This document shows, one piece after another, positions 13,218-23,641 of a stretch of 64,000 nt of DNA. Position numbers and translations under genes: made by a program. Source of the stretch: Trinickia acidisoli (GTDB taxonomy: Bacteria > Pseudomonadota > Gammaproteobacteria > Burkholderiales > Burkholderiaceae). Position 1 is the first letter of the stretch; the number at the start of each line of letters is the position of its first letter. The stretch covers positions 558,001 to 622,000 of the forward strand of contig NZ_JAFLRG010000001.1 of NCBI RefSeq assembly GCF_017315725.1, written 5' to 3'. The notes below the pieces were generated by a model. That model searched no databases. It was not told where the DNA came from and saw nothing but the letters and a program-made list of their open reading frames with translations.

Positions 13218-13865
13218 ATGATGCTGGACGAGTTGATTGTCGAATTTGATCGGGGGCTGCGTTCGATCGCCGGGGTGAGCCGCATGAGCCGGCCGGTGCC
13301 TGCCCCAGAGCTGGAGCCGACCGATGCGAGGGGGGGCGCAGAACAGGAGATGACACTCGCCGAGCGCGCGCACTCGGCTGGCCTCATGCGCGTGAATCAT
13401 GTCGGCGAGATCTGCGCGCAGGCGCTCTATCAAGCGCAAAAGCTCGCCACGCGCTCGCCCAGCCTCAAAGATGCCTTCGACCACGCAGCACGCGAGGAGG
13501 AAGATCACTTGGCGTGGACCGCCGCGCGCTTGCGCGAGCTGGACTCGCGTCCGAGTTTGCTCAATCCGCTCTGGTACACTGGCGCGCTTGCGATCGGTTT
13601 CGCGGCCGGCTGTTTCGGCGACAAGGCAAGCCTCGGTTTCATGGCTGAAACGGAGCGCCAAGTCGAGCGCCATCTGGACGGGCATTTGAAGTCGCTGCCC
13701 GAGGGCGATCGGTCGTCGCGCGCCATCGTCGAGCAAATGCGCGACGACGAGCGCTCGCACGGTCAGTCGGCCACTGACGCCGGCGGCGCCGAGCTGCCGA
13801 TGCCGATCAAGGCGCTAATGCGCGCGGCGTCGAAAGTCATGACGCGAACGGCCTATTACATCTAA
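13218..13865 (+). CDS. coq7: 3-demethoxyubiquinol 3-hydroxylase Coq7, 215 aa
   Basis: Carries out a late hydroxylation in ubiquinone synthesis (the C-6 position of the ring) with a di-iron centre. It replaces UbiF in many betaproteobacteria. The expected Glu/His ligands occur in [31 protein letters not shown] and RDDERSHG. Two adjacent ATG codons (13218 and 13221) follow GGAGAG; I use the first. Peripheral membrane association is usual for the family. It stands just upstream of the dcw promoter region but is separated from it by 378 bp. Confidence 0.92.
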   Translation: MMLDELIVEFDRGLRSIAGVSRMSRPVPAPELEPTDARGGAEQEMTLAERAHSAGLMRVNHVGEICAQALYQAQKLATRSPSLKDAFDHAAREEEDHLAWTAARLRELDSRPSLLNPLWYTGALAIGFAAGCFGDKASLGFMAETERQVERHLDGHLKSLPEGDRSSRAIVEQMRDDERSHGQSATDAGGAELPMPIKALMRAASKVMTRTAYYI

Positions 13866-14116
13866 CTTGGCAGTGGGAGCGGCGCGCCCGCGTCGCTCGT
13901 CGATCCATCCCTATCTAATCCGCTTTCTATCCCACCTTCGTTCGCTTCGAGCGCCGATCACGCCGGTGCGGCCATGAGCTTCTCAGGTATCACATTCACA
14001 AAATGCAGTAGTTCATTCTTTTATAAACGTTTTTTTGGTTTCACTCCTTCCTTGAAGGGACTCACGTAAGTCCTTGTTCTAACAAACAAAATTCGGCGAA
14101 AAAACGGTTTTCTCCC
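13866..14116 (+). other. Intergenic region upstream of the dcw promoter
   Basis: No convincing gene. The stretch around 13990–14100 is AT-rich compared with the flanking genes. A weak imperfect hairpin (AAGGGACT near 14055 with AGTCCTT near 14069) lacks a T-run, so I do not call it a terminator. Confidence 0.4.
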
Positions 14117-14145
14117 TTGACCGGTCTAGGGCGTTACTCTAAAGT
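14117..14145 (+). promoter_or_regulatory. Main dcw cluster promoter (Pmra)
   Basis: TTGACC (14117–14122), a 17-bp spacer and TAAAGT (14140–14145). It lies about 100 bp before mraZ. The -10 overlaps the first of three MraZ-type repeats, as expected for an autorepressed promoter. Confidence 0.65.
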
Positions 14146-14167
14146 GGGAGACAGTGTGAGAAAGTGT
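14141..14167 (+). promoter_or_regulatory. MraZ binding repeats, three copies with 10-bp period
   Basis: AAAGTGG (14141), ACAGTGT (14151) and AAAGTGT (14161) form three direct repeats spaced exactly one helical turn apart. Known MraZ targets are such AAAGTG[G/T] repeats upstream of mraZ. The ring-shaped MraZ oligomer contacts the series and represses the dcw promoter. Confidence 0.85.
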
Positions 14168-14243
14168 ATTTTTGTGGATTGTTCGGATCATTCCGGCCGA
14201 TATTTCGAGGGGTGGGGCATAGGGCTCCAAAAGGGAGAGAAAG

Positions 14244-14672
14244 GTGTTTCAAGGGGCGTCGGCGCTGACGCTCGATGCGAAGGGCCGCATGTCCGTGCCC
14301 TCTCGCTATCGCGAGGCGCTACAAGGCGAGGCACAAGGACGGGTGACGCTGACGAAGCACCCGGACGGCTGCCTATTGCTGTTTCCCCGCCCCGAGTGGG
14401 AAGTCTTTCGCACCAAGATCGCCGCATTGCCGATGGACGCGCATTGGTGGCGGCGCATTTTTCTCGGTAATGCCTCCGACGTCGATCTCGATAGCGCGGG
14501 ACGCATCCTCGTTTCGCCTGAATTACGCATGGCCGCGGGTCTGGAAAAGGAAATCATGTTGCTCGGCATGGGTAGCCACTTCGAACTGTGGGACGCGCAA
14601 ACCTACGCGGCCAAGGAGCAGGCGGCGATGGCGCAAGGCATGCCGGACGCATTGAAGAATTTCACGTTTTGA
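14244..14672 (+). CDS. mraZ: Transcriptional regulator MraZ, 142 aa
   Basis: First gene of the dcw cluster and regulator of its promoter. It contains two SpoVT/AbrB-like MraZ repeats, each with the DxxGR core: [15 protein letters not shown] (about 10–24) and [14 protein letters not shown] (about 82–95). The start is GTG 14244, preceded by GGGAGAGAAAG; it gives the typical N-terminus (V/M)[10 protein letters not shown]. MraZ forms rings that bind the repeats at 14141–14167. rsmH follows after 25 bp. Confidence 0.95.
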   Translation: MFQGASALTLDAKGRMSVPSRYREALQGEAQGRVTLTKHPDGCLLLFPRPEWEVFRTKIAALPMDAHWWRRIFLGNASDVDLDSAGRILVSPELRMAAGLEKEIMLLGMGSHFELWDAQTYAAKEQAAMAQGMPDALKNFTF

Positions 14673-14697
14673 TCGCGGTTTGAAATAGGGCACTGCG

Positions 14698-15639
14698 ATG
14701 GAAAACGAATTGCAGCATCGCACGGTGCTGCTGGAAGAAGCGGTGAATGCGTTGGTCACGCGTGCGGACGGCGTCTATGTCGACGGGACGTTCGGGCGCG
14801 GCGGCCATAGCCGCGCGGTGCTCGCGAAGCTGGGCGAGCGGGCACGGCTGATCGCATTCGACAAGGATCCGCAGGCGATCGCGACGGCGCGCGCGATCGG
14901 CGATCCGCGCTTCGAGATCGTGCATGAGAGTTTTGCGTCGTTGGCGCCGGCGCTGGCGACGCGAGGTATCGGGCGTGTCGCCGGCGTGCTGCTGGATCTT
15001 GGCGTGTCGTCGCCGCAATTGGACGACCCGGCGCGTGGTTTCAGCTTTCGCGCGGACGGCCCGCTCGACATGCGGATGGACCCGACGCGCGGCGAATCCG
15101 CGGCCGAGTGGCTGGCGCGGGCGAGCCAGCAGGAACTGACGGAGGTCATTCGAGATTATGGGGAAGAACGGTTTGCTGTTCAGATTGCAAAGGCGCTTGT
15201 TGCTCGCCGGGCAGAGTCCGACCGTCTTGGGCCTCTCGTCACCACGGGCGAGCTTGCCGAAATCGTGGCTCGCGCAGTCAAGACCCGTGAGAAGGGCAAG
15301 GATCCGGCCACCCGCACCTTTCAGGCTATACGGATTCACGTCAATCAAGAGCTTGCGGAGCTGCAAGTCGTTTTAGAGGCGGCGTTGTCGTCGTTGGAGC
15401 AAGGGGGGCGGCTGGTGGTCATCAGCTTTCATTCGCTCGAGGATCGAATCGTGAAGCGATTCATGCAGGCGCATGCGAGTGCGCCTGCGGTCGATCGTCG
15501 CTTGCCGATTCGCGCCGTCGATCTGCCCGCCGCGCCGTTGAAAATCGTTGGGCGCGTCTTCGCGAGCACCGCTGAGATCGAAGCCAATCCGCGTGCCCGC
15601 TCCGCGGTCATGCGCGTCGCGGAGCGCGTCGCGCCATGA
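14698..15639 (+). CDS. rsmH: 16S rRNA (cytosine1402-N4)-methyltransferase RsmH, 313 aa
   Basis: Methylates N4 of C1402 in the 16S decoding centre using S-adenosylmethionine. The SAM-binding start [15 protein letters not shown] (about 28–42), the motif [14 protein letters not shown] near residue 98 and the C-terminal [14 protein letters not shown] are diagnostic. Length is normal. Its last four bases are the ATGA shared with ftsL, so the two are translationally coupled. Confidence 0.96.
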   Translation: MENELQHRTVLLEEAVNALVTRADGVYVDGTFGRGGHSRAVLAKLGERARLIAFDKDPQAIATARAIGDPRFEIVHESFASLAPALATRGIGRVAGVLLDLGVSSPQLDDPARGFSFRADGPLDMRMDPTRGESAAEWLARASQQELTEVIRDYGEERFAVQIAKALVARRAESDRLGPLVTTGELAEIVARAVKTREKGKDPATRTFQAIRIHVNQELAELQVVLEAALSSLEQGGRLVVISFHSLEDRIVKRFMQAHASAPAVDRRLPIRAVDLPAAPLKIVGRVFASTAEIEANPRARSAVMRVAERVAP

Positions 15640-16028
15640 GCCGGCTGAACATCTTCTTGCTGATCGTCGTTCTCGGTTGCGCACTTTCCGTCGTCAATGC
15701 CACGAACCAGCAGCGGCAACTCTTCGTGCAGCTCGAGCGCGCGCAGTCGGAGGAGCATCAACTCCAGCAGGACTACGCGCAATTGCAGTATCAGCAAAGC
15801 GCGCTGTCGAAGACGTCGCGCATCGAGCAACTCGCCACCGATACGCTCAAGATGCAGCCCGCCTCGACGGGCGACACGCAATTCCTCACGCTCGCCCCCG
15901 GTTCGAGCGTTGCCGAGAATGCGCCGATTCCCACGATCGCGGCGAGCGCGCCGTCCGCTCAAGCGCGCGTAGGCAAGGGCGCCGGCCGCTCGCCTAGCCG
16001 TGTCGACGATCGCCGAGGCGCGCGATGA
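15636..16028 (+). CDS. ftsL: Cell division protein FtsL, 130 aa
   Basis: A small bitopic membrane protein of the divisome that works with FtsB and FtsQ to activate FtsWI. The N-terminal membrane segment is [19 protein letters not shown] (about 5–23). It is followed by a periplasmic coiled coil rich in Gln, Leu and Glu up to about residue 75. The C-terminal tail (about 90–130) is Ser/Ala/Arg-rich and longer than in E. coli. Overlaps both neighbours by ATGA. Confidence 0.9.
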   Translation: MSRLNIFLLIVVLGCALSVVNATNQQRQLFVQLERAQSEEHQLQQDYAQLQYQQSALSKTSRIEQLATDTLKMQPASTGDTQFLTLAPGSSVAENAPIPTIAASAPSAQARVGKGAGRSPSRVDDRRGAR

Positions 16029-17881
16029 AACATACGACGAAGACGAAAAGCGTCACGTTCTCGGCCAGCCCGGTGCTGTCGGTGCGGTTGCCGATGTGGC
16101 GCTCGAAGCTCGTCGTGTTCATGCTGTTCATGGCGTTCGTCGCCCTTGCGGCGCGTGCCTTCTGGATTCAAGGCCCCGGCAACGCTTTCTATCAAAAGCA
16201 AGGCGAAAGCCGCTATGAGCGCACGATCGAGTTGCCCGCCACGCGCGGCAAGATCCTCGACCGCGATGGCCTCGTGCTTGCAACGAGCTTGCCCGTGCGC
16301 GCGATCTGGGCGATGCCCGAGTCGGTGCCGGAAGATCTGGACCCGGCCAAGCTCGTCGCGCTCGGCGCGCTGCTCGGCATGACGCAGAAAGAGCTGCGCG
16401 CGAAGCTTTCCGAGGACAAAACGTTCGTCTACGTGAAGCGCCAAGTGCCGGTCGACGTTGCCGAGAAAGTCGAGGCGCTCAAGATCCCCGGCATTTATCA
16501 ACGCACCGAATACAAGCGCTTTTACCCCGAAGGCGAGATTACGGCCCACTTGGTCGGCTTCACCAATATCGAGGACGAGGGGCAAGAGGGCGTCGAGCTT
16601 TCCGATCAGAAGATTCTCGCGGGCACGCCCGGCATCCGGCGCGTGATCAAGGATCGGATGGGGCACATCATCGAGGACGTCGACGAGCAAGTCGTACCGC
16701 ACAACGGCAAGGACGTCGAGCTCTCGATCGACAGCAAGATCCAGTACATCGCCTACTCGAACTTGAAGGCGGCTGTGGAGAAGGCGAAGGCCAAGGCGGG
16801 TGCGGCGATGGTCGTCGACGTGCGCACGGGCAACGTGCTCGCGCTCGTCAATTACCCGACCTACAACCCCAACGATCGTTCGCGCCTGACCGGCGAGCAG
16901 TTGCGCAACCGCGCGCTCACGGACGTGTTCGAACCGGGCTCGATCATGAAGCCGTTTACGGTTTCGCTCGCGCTCGATTTGCATCGAATCACGCCCAACA
17001 CGCTCGTCGACACGGGTAACGGCCGATTCACACTCGACGGCGCCACGATCACCGACGACAGCGCCAACGGTGTGCTCACCATCGGCGGCGTTCTCCAGAA
17101 GTCGAGCAACATCGGGGCGACGAAGATCGCGATGACGCTCAAGCCGGAAGAGATGTGGAATATGTATACGAGCATCGGGCTCGGGCAGGCGCCGAAAGTG
17201 GGCTTCCCCGGTGCGGCGGCCGGCCGGCTGCGGCCATGGAAGAGCTGGCGCCGCATCGAGCAGGCGACGATGTCTTACGGCTATGGGCTGTCGGTTTCGC
17301 TGTTCCAGCTCGCACGCGCTTATACGGCGATCGCGCACGACGGGCAGATCATGCCCGTGTCGATTTTCAAGACCGACCCGACCCAGCCGGTGACGGGGCC
17401 GCAAATCTTCTCGCCGACGACGGCGCGCGAAGTGCGCACGATGCTCGAATCGGTCGTGACGGCGGCCGGCACGTCGCCCGAGGCCGCCGTGCCGGGCTAT
17501 CGCGTCGGCGGCAAGAGCGGCACCGCGTACGTGCATACGTCGCACGGCTACGATCGCTCGAAGTACCGCGCGTCGTTCGTCGGCATGGCGCCGATGCCGA
17601 ATCCGCGCATCGTCGTCGCCGTCTCGATCGATCAGCCGACCGCCGGCAGCCATTTCGGCGGCTCGGTGTCGGGTCCCGTGTTTTCCAGCATCGTCGGCGA
17701 TACGCTGCGCACGCTGAACGTGCCGCCCGATATGCCGGTCAAGCAACTCGTCGTGTCCGACGATACGGCGAAGACGGCAAAGATGGCGGGCGTCGTGCCC
17801 GGTAAGCGCGTCACGTTCCCGCCCGCGCGGCCGATGACGATATCGGCCGATGCGCACGCGCGCCCGGGAGTCATCCGATGA
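16025..17881 (+). CDS. ftsI: Peptidoglycan transpeptidase FtsI (PBP3), 618 aa
   Basis: Septal class B penicillin-binding protein that cross-links peptidoglycan with FtsW. After a short cytoplasmic tail comes one membrane anchor (LVVFMLFMAFVALAARAFWI, about 30–49), then the dimerisation domain and the transpeptidase domain. The three penicilloyl-serine motifs are present: SIMK (in EPGSIMKPF), SSN and KSGT (in GGKSGTAYV). Start and stop both overlap neighbours by ATGA. Confidence 0.96.
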   Translation: MKHTTKTKSVTFSASPVLSVRLPMWRSKLVVFMLFMAFVALAARAFWIQGPGNAFYQKQGESRYERTIELPATRGKILDRDGLVLATSLPVRAIWAMPESVPEDLDPAKLVALGALLGMTQKELRAKLSEDKTFVYVKRQVPVDVAEKVEALKIPGIYQRTEYKRFYPEGEITAHLVGFTNIEDEGQEGVELSDQKILAGTPGIRRVIKDRMGHIIEDVDEQVVPHNGKDVELSIDSKIQYIAYSNLKAAVEKAKAKAGAAMVVDVRTGNVLALVNYPTYNPNDRSRLTGEQLRNRALTDVFEPGSIMKPFTVSLALDLHRITPNTLVDTGNGRFTLDGATITDDSANGVLTIGGVLQKSSNIGATKIAMTLKPEEMWNMYTSIGLGQAPKVGFPGAAAGRLRPWKSWRRIEQATMSYGYGLSVSLFQLARAYTAIAHDGQIMPVSIFKTDPTQPVTGPQIFSPTTAREVRTMLESVVTAAGTSPEAAVPGYRVGGKSGTAYVHTSHGYDRSKYRASFVGMAPMPNPRIVVAVSIDQPTAGSHFGGSVSGPVFSSIVGDTLRTLNVPPDMPVKQLVVSDDTAKTAKMAGVVPGKRVTFPPARPMTISADAHARPGVIR

Positions 17882-19419
17882 GCGCTCCCTACAACGAGGA
17901 CGCCATGCGCCGGCACGTGGCCGATGCGCTCGATTGGCTGCGCGCGCATGCGGCGACCGGCGCCCAATTGCATGCAGACACGCGCACCCTCGCGGCCGGC
18001 GACGTTTTTTTCGCGTATGCCGTCGACGGCGCGGACAGCCGCTCGCATATCGCCGGTGCGTTCGAGCGCGGCGCGGGTGTGGTGCTTTATCAGCCCGAAG
18101 GATTCGCGGGGCAGGTCGATGCCGCCCGCGCGCTTGCGGTGCCTGGGCTCGATCGGCTGGCGGGTGAGATCGCGAGCCGCTGGTACGGCGAGCCGAGCGA
18201 ATCGATGCGGATGATCGGCGTGACGGGGACGAACGGGAAAACGTCGTGCTCGCAGTGGATAGCCGCGGCGCTGACCGCGCTCGGCGAACCGTGCGCCGTC
18301 GTCGGCACGCTCGGCACCGGCATGTGGGGGCATCTCGTTCATACCGGTTTTACGACGCCCGATGCGCCGCAGACGCAGCGCTCGCTGGCGCAACTGGCCA
18401 CAGCCGGTGCGCGCGCCGTCGCGATGGAGGTTTCGTCGCATGCGCTGCACCAGGGGCGCGTGAGCGGCACGGCCTTCGATATCGCCGTGTTCACGAATCT
18501 CACGCAAGATCATCTCGACTATCACCACACGTTCGAGGCGTACGAGGCCGCGAAGGCGAAATTGTTCGAATGGCCGACGCTCAAGGCCGCGGTCATCAAT
18601 CGCGACGATGCGGCGGGCCGGCGCCTCATCGCGCGCACGCAGCCGCGTATGCCGACGATCGCCTACGGCATCGGCGCGGCGAGCGACGCGCCGAGTGCGC
18701 ACGCCGCGCTCGTTGCGACGAACGTCCGTGCTACCGCTACCGGCACGGCATTTCATCTGTCTTCGGATTGGGGGGCGGCCGACGTCGAAGTCGGCACGCT
18801 CGGCGAGTTCAACGTCAGCAATCTGCTCGGCGTGCTCGGCGCGCTCTTGGCGGCGGACGTTCCGCTCGCCGATGCGCTCGCGCAACTCACGAAGCTCGAG
18901 CCCGTCAACGGCCGCATGCAGCGTTTGGGCGGGCGCATCGCGAACGACGAGCCGCTCGTCGTCGTCGATTACGCCCACACGCCCGATGCGCTCGAGAAGA
19001 CGCTCGATGCGCTGCGTCCGATCGCGCAGGCGCGCGGTGGGCAGCTCGTCTGCATGTTCGGCTGCGGCGGCGATCGCGATGCGACCAAGCGAGCGCTCAT
19101 GGGCGCGATCGCGCAGCGGCTGGCCGATGCGGTCGTCGTGACGAGCGACAACCCGCGTAGTGAGGAAGCGGGCTCGATCATCGATCAGATCGTCGCCGGC
19201 ATGGCGCATCCCGGCCAAGTGCGTCGCATCGAGGATCGCGCAAACGCGATTTTGCATGCGGTGCGCGATGCGGCGCGCGAAGACGTCGTCGTGCTGGCCG
19301 GCAAGGGCCATGAAGCGACACAGGAAATCATGGGTAAGAAGCGCGTTTTCTCCGATCAAGACCATGCTCGCCTCGCGCTCGCCGCGCGCGTGATGTATTC
19401 GCGCGGAGGTGAGCAATGA
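17878..19419 (+). CDS. murE: UDP-MurNAc-tripeptide synthetase MurE (meso-diaminopimelate-adding), 513 aa
   Basis: Adds the third stem-peptide residue to UDP-MurNAc-L-Ala-D-Glu in the cytoplasm. The ATP-binding motif GVTGTNGKTS is near residue 112. The C-terminal signature DNPRSEE near residue 423 is the DNPR type that selects meso-diaminopimelate rather than lysine, in line with a Gram-negative wall. Overlaps ftsI and murF by ATGA. Confidence 0.96.
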   Translation: MSAPYNEDAMRRHVADALDWLRAHAATGAQLHADTRTLAAGDVFFAYAVDGADSRSHIAGAFERGAGVVLYQPEGFAGQVDAARALAVPGLDRLAGEIASRWYGEPSESMRMIGVTGTNGKTSCSQWIAAALTALGEPCAVVGTLGTGMWGHLVHTGFTTPDAPQTQRSLAQLATAGARAVAMEVSSHALHQGRVSGTAFDIAVFTNLTQDHLDYHHTFEAYEAAKAKLFEWPTLKAAVINRDDAAGRRLIARTQPRMPTIAYGIGAASDAPSAHAALVATNVRATATGTAFHLSSDWGAADVEVGTLGEFNVSNLLGVLGALLAADVPLADALAQLTKLEPVNGRMQRLGGRIANDEPLVVVDYAHTPDALEKTLDALRPIAQARGGQLVCMFGCGGDRDATKRALMGAIAQRLADAVVVTSDNPRSEEAGSIIDQIVAGMAHPGQVRRIEDRANAILHAVRDAAREDVVVLAGKGHEATQEIMGKKRVFSDQDHARLALAARVMYSRGGEQ

Positions 19420-20879
19420 CGATGCTCTCGCTCATGGAAGCCGCGCGGCTGATTCCCGGCGCCATCGTGGTTGGTGACGGCGCCACCGCGTTCGAGCGCG
19501 TCGGTACCGACAGTCGTACCGCTGGCGCTGGCGATCTGTTCGTCGCGCTCAAGGGCGATCGATTCGACGCGCACGACTTTTTGCCCGACGTTGCGGCACG
19601 CGGCGTCAGTGCCGTGCTCGCCACGCGGGTGCCGTCCGACTGGCATGTGCCGACGCTTATCGTCGAGGACACGCGGGAGGCGCTTGGTGCGCTCGCGCGC
19701 GGTTGGCGCAGTCGATTTGCGATGCCGCTCGTAGCCGTAACGGGCAGCAACGGCAAGACGACGGTCAAGGAGATGATCGCGTCGATTTTCGCGCAAGCGG
19801 TTGGGGAATCGGCGCGCCTTGCCACGGCCGGCAATTTCAACAACGACGTGGGACTGCCGCTCACGCTGCTGCGCTTGAGCGCGGCGCATCGGCTCGCCGT
19901 CATCGAAGTGGGCATGAACCATCCGGGCGAAACCGATGTGCTCGCGAAGATTGCGCTGCCGACGATCGCGCTCGTGAACAACGCGCAGCGCGAACATCAG
20001 GAGTTCATGGCGACCGTCGAGGCCGTCGCGCTCGAGCATGCGAGCGTTATTCATGCGCTGCCTGCCGACGGCACCGCCGTTTTTCCCGCCGACGACGCTT
20101 ACGCCGGGATCTGGCGAACGGCCGCGACGGGGAACCCTATCGTCGATTTCGCGCTCGAAGACGCTTCGCGCGATGGCGCGACGGCGGCCGCCGCGGTCAC
20201 GGGCGCGCTCGAGGGCAACCGTTTGCGCGTGCGCACGCCGGCGGGCGCGTTCGACGCGACGCTGCAAGTGCTCGGCGAGCACAACGCACGCAATGCGCTG
20301 GCGGCGACGGCGGCCGCGGTTGCCGCGAACGTACCGCTCGAGGCAATCGCGCGTGGTCTGGAAGCCTTTTCGCCGGTCAAGGGCAGGCTGCAGACGAAGC
20401 GTGCGCTTGCCGGCGCGCTGGCCGGCGCGGTCGTCATCGACGACACCTACAACGCGAATCCCGACTCGATGCGTGCGGCGATCGACGTGCTGGCGGCGTG
20501 CGGCGCACCGCGTGTGCTGGTGATGGGCGACATGGGCGAAGTCGGCGATAACGGCCCCGAGTTTCATCGCGAAGTCGGCGCCTATGCGCGCGAGCGCGGC
20601 ATCGACATGCTCGTTGCGCTCGGCGACGCCACGCACGACGCCTGCTTGGCATTCGACCTGGCGCAGCCGGCCGCGGCGAGCGCGAGCGGGCACGCGGGCC
20701 GGGCGCACCATTTCGACGACGTGGCGAAGCTCGTCGAGTATTTGCTGCAAGCGGGCTTCGGATCGAGCGCGACGCTGCTCGTGAAGGGCTCGCGTTTCAT
20801 GCGGATGGAGCGCGTCGTCGAGGCGCTGACCGTTTCGCAACCCACCCCGGTGCCGGGCAACTCGCCCGGCACGCATTGA
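19416..20879 (+). CDS. murF: UDP-MurNAc-pentapeptide synthetase MurF, 487 aa
   Basis: Adds D-Ala-D-Ala to UDP-MurNAc-tripeptide, the last cytoplasmic step before the lipid carrier. The Mur-ligase P-loop is AVTGSNGKTTVKEM near residue 107, followed by NFNNDVGLP and EVGMNHPGE. DDTYNANPDSM near residue 345 is a MurF hallmark. Overlaps murE by ATGA and is followed after 15 bp by mraY with a GGA-type ribosome site. Confidence 0.96.
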   Translation: MTMLSLMEAARLIPGAIVVGDGATAFERVGTDSRTAGAGDLFVALKGDRFDAHDFLPDVAARGVSAVLATRVPSDWHVPTLIVEDTREALGALARGWRSRFAMPLVAVTGSNGKTTVKEMIASIFAQAVGESARLATAGNFNNDVGLPLTLLRLSAAHRLAVIEVGMNHPGETDVLAKIALPTIALVNNAQREHQEFMATVEAVALEHASVIHALPADGTAVFPADDAYAGIWRTAATGNPIVDFALEDASRDGATAAAAVTGALEGNRLRVRTPAGAFDATLQVLGEHNARNALAATAAAVAANVPLEAIARGLEAFSPVKGRLQTKRALAGALAGAVVIDDTYNANPDSMRAAIDVLAACGAPRVLVMGDMGEVGDNGPEFHREVGAYARERGIDMLVALGDATHDACLAFDLAQPAAASASGHAGRAHHFDDVAKLVEYLLQAGFGSSATLLVKGSRFMRMERVVEALTVSQPTPVPGNSPGTH

Positions 20880-20894
20880 AAGAGAAGGACGAGC

Positions 20895-22064
20895 ATGCTG
20901 CTGGCGCTGGCGCAATGGCTGCAGAACGACGCAAGTTTTTTGCGCGTTTTCGGCTATCTGACATTTCGCGCGGTGATGGCGACCATCACCGCGCTCGTGA
21001 TCGGGCTCGTATGCGGGCCGTGGGTGATTCGCAAGCTGACGTCGATGAAGGTCGGCCAGGCGGTGCGCACCGACGGGCCGAAGACGCATCTCGTCAAATC
21101 GGGCACGCCCACGATGGGCGGCGTGCTGATCCTGATCGGCATCGCAGTGTCGACGCTGCTCTGGGCGGACCTGACGAATCGCTTCATTTGGATCGTGATG
21201 CTCGTGACGTTCGGCTTCGGTGTGATCGGCTGGGTCGATGACTATCGCAAGGTGGTCTATAAGGACCCGCGCGGCATGTCGTCGCGCGAAAAGTATTTCT
21301 GGCAGTCCGTCATCGGCTTGTTCGCGGCGGTGTATCTCGCGTTCAGCGTCTCCGAGGCGAGCAACGTTCGCGTATTCGACCTGTTCATGGCGTGGGTGCG
21401 CAGTGGCTTGTCGATGGGGCTGCCCGCGCGCGCGGACCTGATGCTGCCGTTCCTGAAGTCGATCAGCTACCCGCTCGGCGTGTGGGGCTTCATCGCGTTG
21501 ACCTACTTCGTCATCGTCGGCGCGAGCAATGCCGTGAATCTGACCGATGGGCTGGACGGTCTCGTGATCATGCCCGTCGTGCTCGTCGGCGCGTCGCTCG
21601 GCGTGTTCGCCTACGTCATGGGCAGCTCGGTCTATTCGAAATATCTGCTGTTCCCGCATATTCCAGGCGCGGGGGAACTGCTGATCTTCTGTTCCGCGAT
21701 GGGCGGGGCCGGGCTCGCATTCCTCTGGTACAACACGCACCCCGCGCAGGTGTTCATGGGCGACGTCGGCGCGCTGGCGCTCGGCGGCGCGCTCGGTACG
21801 GTGGCCGTCATCGTCCGGCAAGAGATCGTGCTGTTCATCATGGGCGGCATCTTCGTGGCCGAGACGGTTTCGGTCATGCTGCAAGTCGTGTGGTTCAAGT
21901 ACACGAAGCGGCGCTACGGCGAAGGCCGGCGCATCTTCAAGATGGCGCCGCTGCATCACCACTTCGAACTGTCGGGCTGGAAAGAGACGCAGGTCGTCGT
22001 GCGCTTCTGGATCATCACGTTGATGCTCTGTTTGTTCGGGCTGTCGACGTTGAAGCTGCGCTGA
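20895..22064 (+). CDS. mraY: Phospho-MurNAc-pentapeptide transferase MraY, 389 aa
   Basis: Transfers phospho-MurNAc-pentapeptide to undecaprenyl phosphate, making lipid I at the inner membrane. About ten membrane segments are visible. Signature blocks are TMGGVLIL, the aspartate pair in [17 protein letters not shown] (about 113–129), [12 protein letters not shown] and the histidine-rich [11 protein letters not shown] near residue 355. Length is usual for betaproteobacteria. Confidence 0.97.
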   Translation: MLLALAQWLQNDASFLRVFGYLTFRAVMATITALVIGLVCGPWVIRKLTSMKVGQAVRTDGPKTHLVKSGTPTMGGVLILIGIAVSTLLWADLTNRFIWIVMLVTFGFGVIGWVDDYRKVVYKDPRGMSSREKYFWQSVIGLFAAVYLAFSVSEASNVRVFDLFMAWVRSGLSMGLPARADLMLPFLKSISYPLGVWGFIALTYFVIVGASNAVNLTDGLDGLVIMPVVLVGASLGVFAYVMGSSVYSKYLLFPHIPGAGELLIFCSAMGGAGLAFLWYNTHPAQVFMGDVGALALGGALGTVAVIVRQEIVLFIMGGIFVAETVSVMLQVVWFKYTKRRYGEGRRIFKMAPLHHHFELSGWKETQVVVRFWIITLMLCLFGLSTLKLR

Positions 22065-22114
22065 CGCGCAGGGCAGACACAAACGCGACCGCAAAGGAAA
22101 AGGGAAAGCAAGCG

Positions 22115-23641
22115 ATGTTCGGCGAGATGTTTGGAGATCGGCAACGGCCGATGGTGCTCGTGCTGGGACTCGGCGAATCGGGTCTCGCGATGGCGCGCTG
22201 GTGCGCGCGCCACGGGTGCCGCTTGCGCATCGCCGATACGCGCGAGGCACCGCCGAATTTGCCGGCGCTCGAGACGCACGGGATCGACGCCGAGTTCGTC
22301 GGCGGCGCGTTCTCGCCGGCGCTGCTCGACGGCGGCATCGAACTCGTCGCGCTGAGCCCGGGGCTTTCGCCGCTCGCGCAGGATCTCGTGCCGCTCATCG
22401 CGAGCGCGCATGAACGCGGTATTCCCGTGTGGGGCGAAGTCGAGTTCTTTGCGCAGGCGCTCGCGCATCTACGCGAGAGCGGCTATATGCCGAAGGTCGT
22501 CGCGATCACCGGAACGAACGGCAAGACCACCACGACGAGCATGACGGGGCAGCTTTGCGAACGAGCCGGCCGGAAGGTTGCGGTCGCCGGCAATATCAGC
22601 CCGACGATGCTCGATCGTTTGATGGGCGCGATCGACGGCGCCGCGCTACCTGACGTCTGGGTGCTCGAACTGTCGAGCTTTCAACTCGAAACCGCGCGGA
22701 CGTTCGCCCCCGATGCCGCGACCGTGCTCAACATCACGCAGGACCACCTCGATTGGCATGGTGGGTTCGATGCCTACGCGGCCGCGAAAGGGCGCATCTT
22801 CGGGCCGGGCACCGTGCGTGTGCTCAATCGCGACGACGCGCGCACGATGGCGCTCGCACCTCGGGCCGATGCAACGGCCGAAGCGCAGGCGTACGTCACG
22901 TTCGGCGTGAACGAGCCTGCCCGCTTGGGCGATTACGGGCTCCTGCGCGAGAACGGCATCAACTGGCTCGTGCAAGCGCGCGAGCGCGAGCCGTCGGACG
23001 AAACGGCGAGCCCGCGCCGCCGTCGCCAAGAAGCGGCCCTGCCGGCCGAGCTCGCCATGACGCGCCTGATGCCCGCCGATGCGCTGCGCATCCGGGGCTT
23101 GCACAATGCGGCCAACGCGCTTGCTGCGTTGGCGTTGGCGCGTGCGATCGGTCTGCCGGCCGCGCCGCTGCTGCACGGCTTGCGCGAGTACCGCGGCGAG
23201 CCGCATCGCGTCGAACTGATCGCGTCGATCGACGGGGTCGATTATGTCGACGACAGCAAGGGAACGAACGTCGGCGCGACCGTCGCGGCGCTCGACGGGC
23301 TGGCGCAGCGTGTCGTGCTGATCGCCGGCGGCGATGGCAAGGGGCAGGACTTCGCACCGCTGGCACGCCCCGCGGCGCGCTGGTGCCGTGCCGTCATGCT
23401 GATCGGCCGCGATGCGCCGCCGATTCGCGAGGCGCTCGCCGAGACGGGCGTCGCGCTCGTCGACCATCCGACGCTGGAGGCGGCGACGCGCGCAGCCTGC
23501 GCGCTCGCGCAGCCTGGCGACGCGGTGCTGCTGTCGCCGGCTTGTGCGAGTCTCGACATGTTCGACAACTACGCGCATCGCGCGGCCGTATTCCGTAGCG
23601 CGGTCGAGGAGATCGCGGCCGAGCGGGGGATGATGCTATGA
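22115..23641 (+). CDS. murD: UDP-MurNAc-L-Ala:D-Glu ligase MurD, 508 aa
   Basis: Adds D-glutamate to UDP-MurNAc-L-Ala. ATG 22115 is 50 bp after mraY and fits the family start ([20 protein letters not shown]); a longer in-frame extension would run back through mraY. The N-terminal UDP-binding Rossmann fold has [12 protein letters not shown] (about 17–28). The P-loop is [12 protein letters not shown] near residue 130, and the C-terminal domain has [13 protein letters not shown] near residue 378. An Arg-rich loop ([12 protein letters not shown]) near residue 300 is an insert relative to E. coli MurD. Overlaps ftsW by ATGA. Confidence 0.95.
   Translation: MFGEMFGDRQRPMVLVLGLGESGLAMARWCARHGCRLRIADTREAPPNLPALETHGIDAEFVGGAFSPALLDGGIELVALSPGLSPLAQDLVPLIASAHERGIPVWGEVEFFAQALAHLRESGYMPKVVAITGTNGKTTTTSMTGQLCERAGRKVAVAGNISPTMLDRLMGAIDGAALPDVWVLELSSFQLETARTFAPDAATVLNITQDHLDWHGGFDAYAAAKGRIFGPGTVRVLNRDDARTMALAPRADATAEAQAYVTFGVNEPARLGDYGLLRENGINWLVQAREREPSDETASPRRRRQEAALPAELAMTRLMPADALRIRGLHNAANALAALALARAIGLPAAPLLHGLREYRGEPHRVELIASIDGVDYVDDSKGTNVGATVAALDGLAQRVVLIAGGDGKGQDFAPLARPAARWCRAVMLIGRDAPPIREALAETGVALVDHPTLEAATRAACALAQPGDAVLLSPACASLDMFDNYAHRAAVFRSAVEEIAAERGMML

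Noticed and set aside
19356..22250. Very long antisense reading frame (964 codons) opposite murF–mraY, and similar ones at 15959–17857 and 46807–49536
   Set aside because: They are by-products of high-GC codon usage on the coding strand: Arg/His/Ala-rich, no recognisable domain, and they span several well-supported genes.
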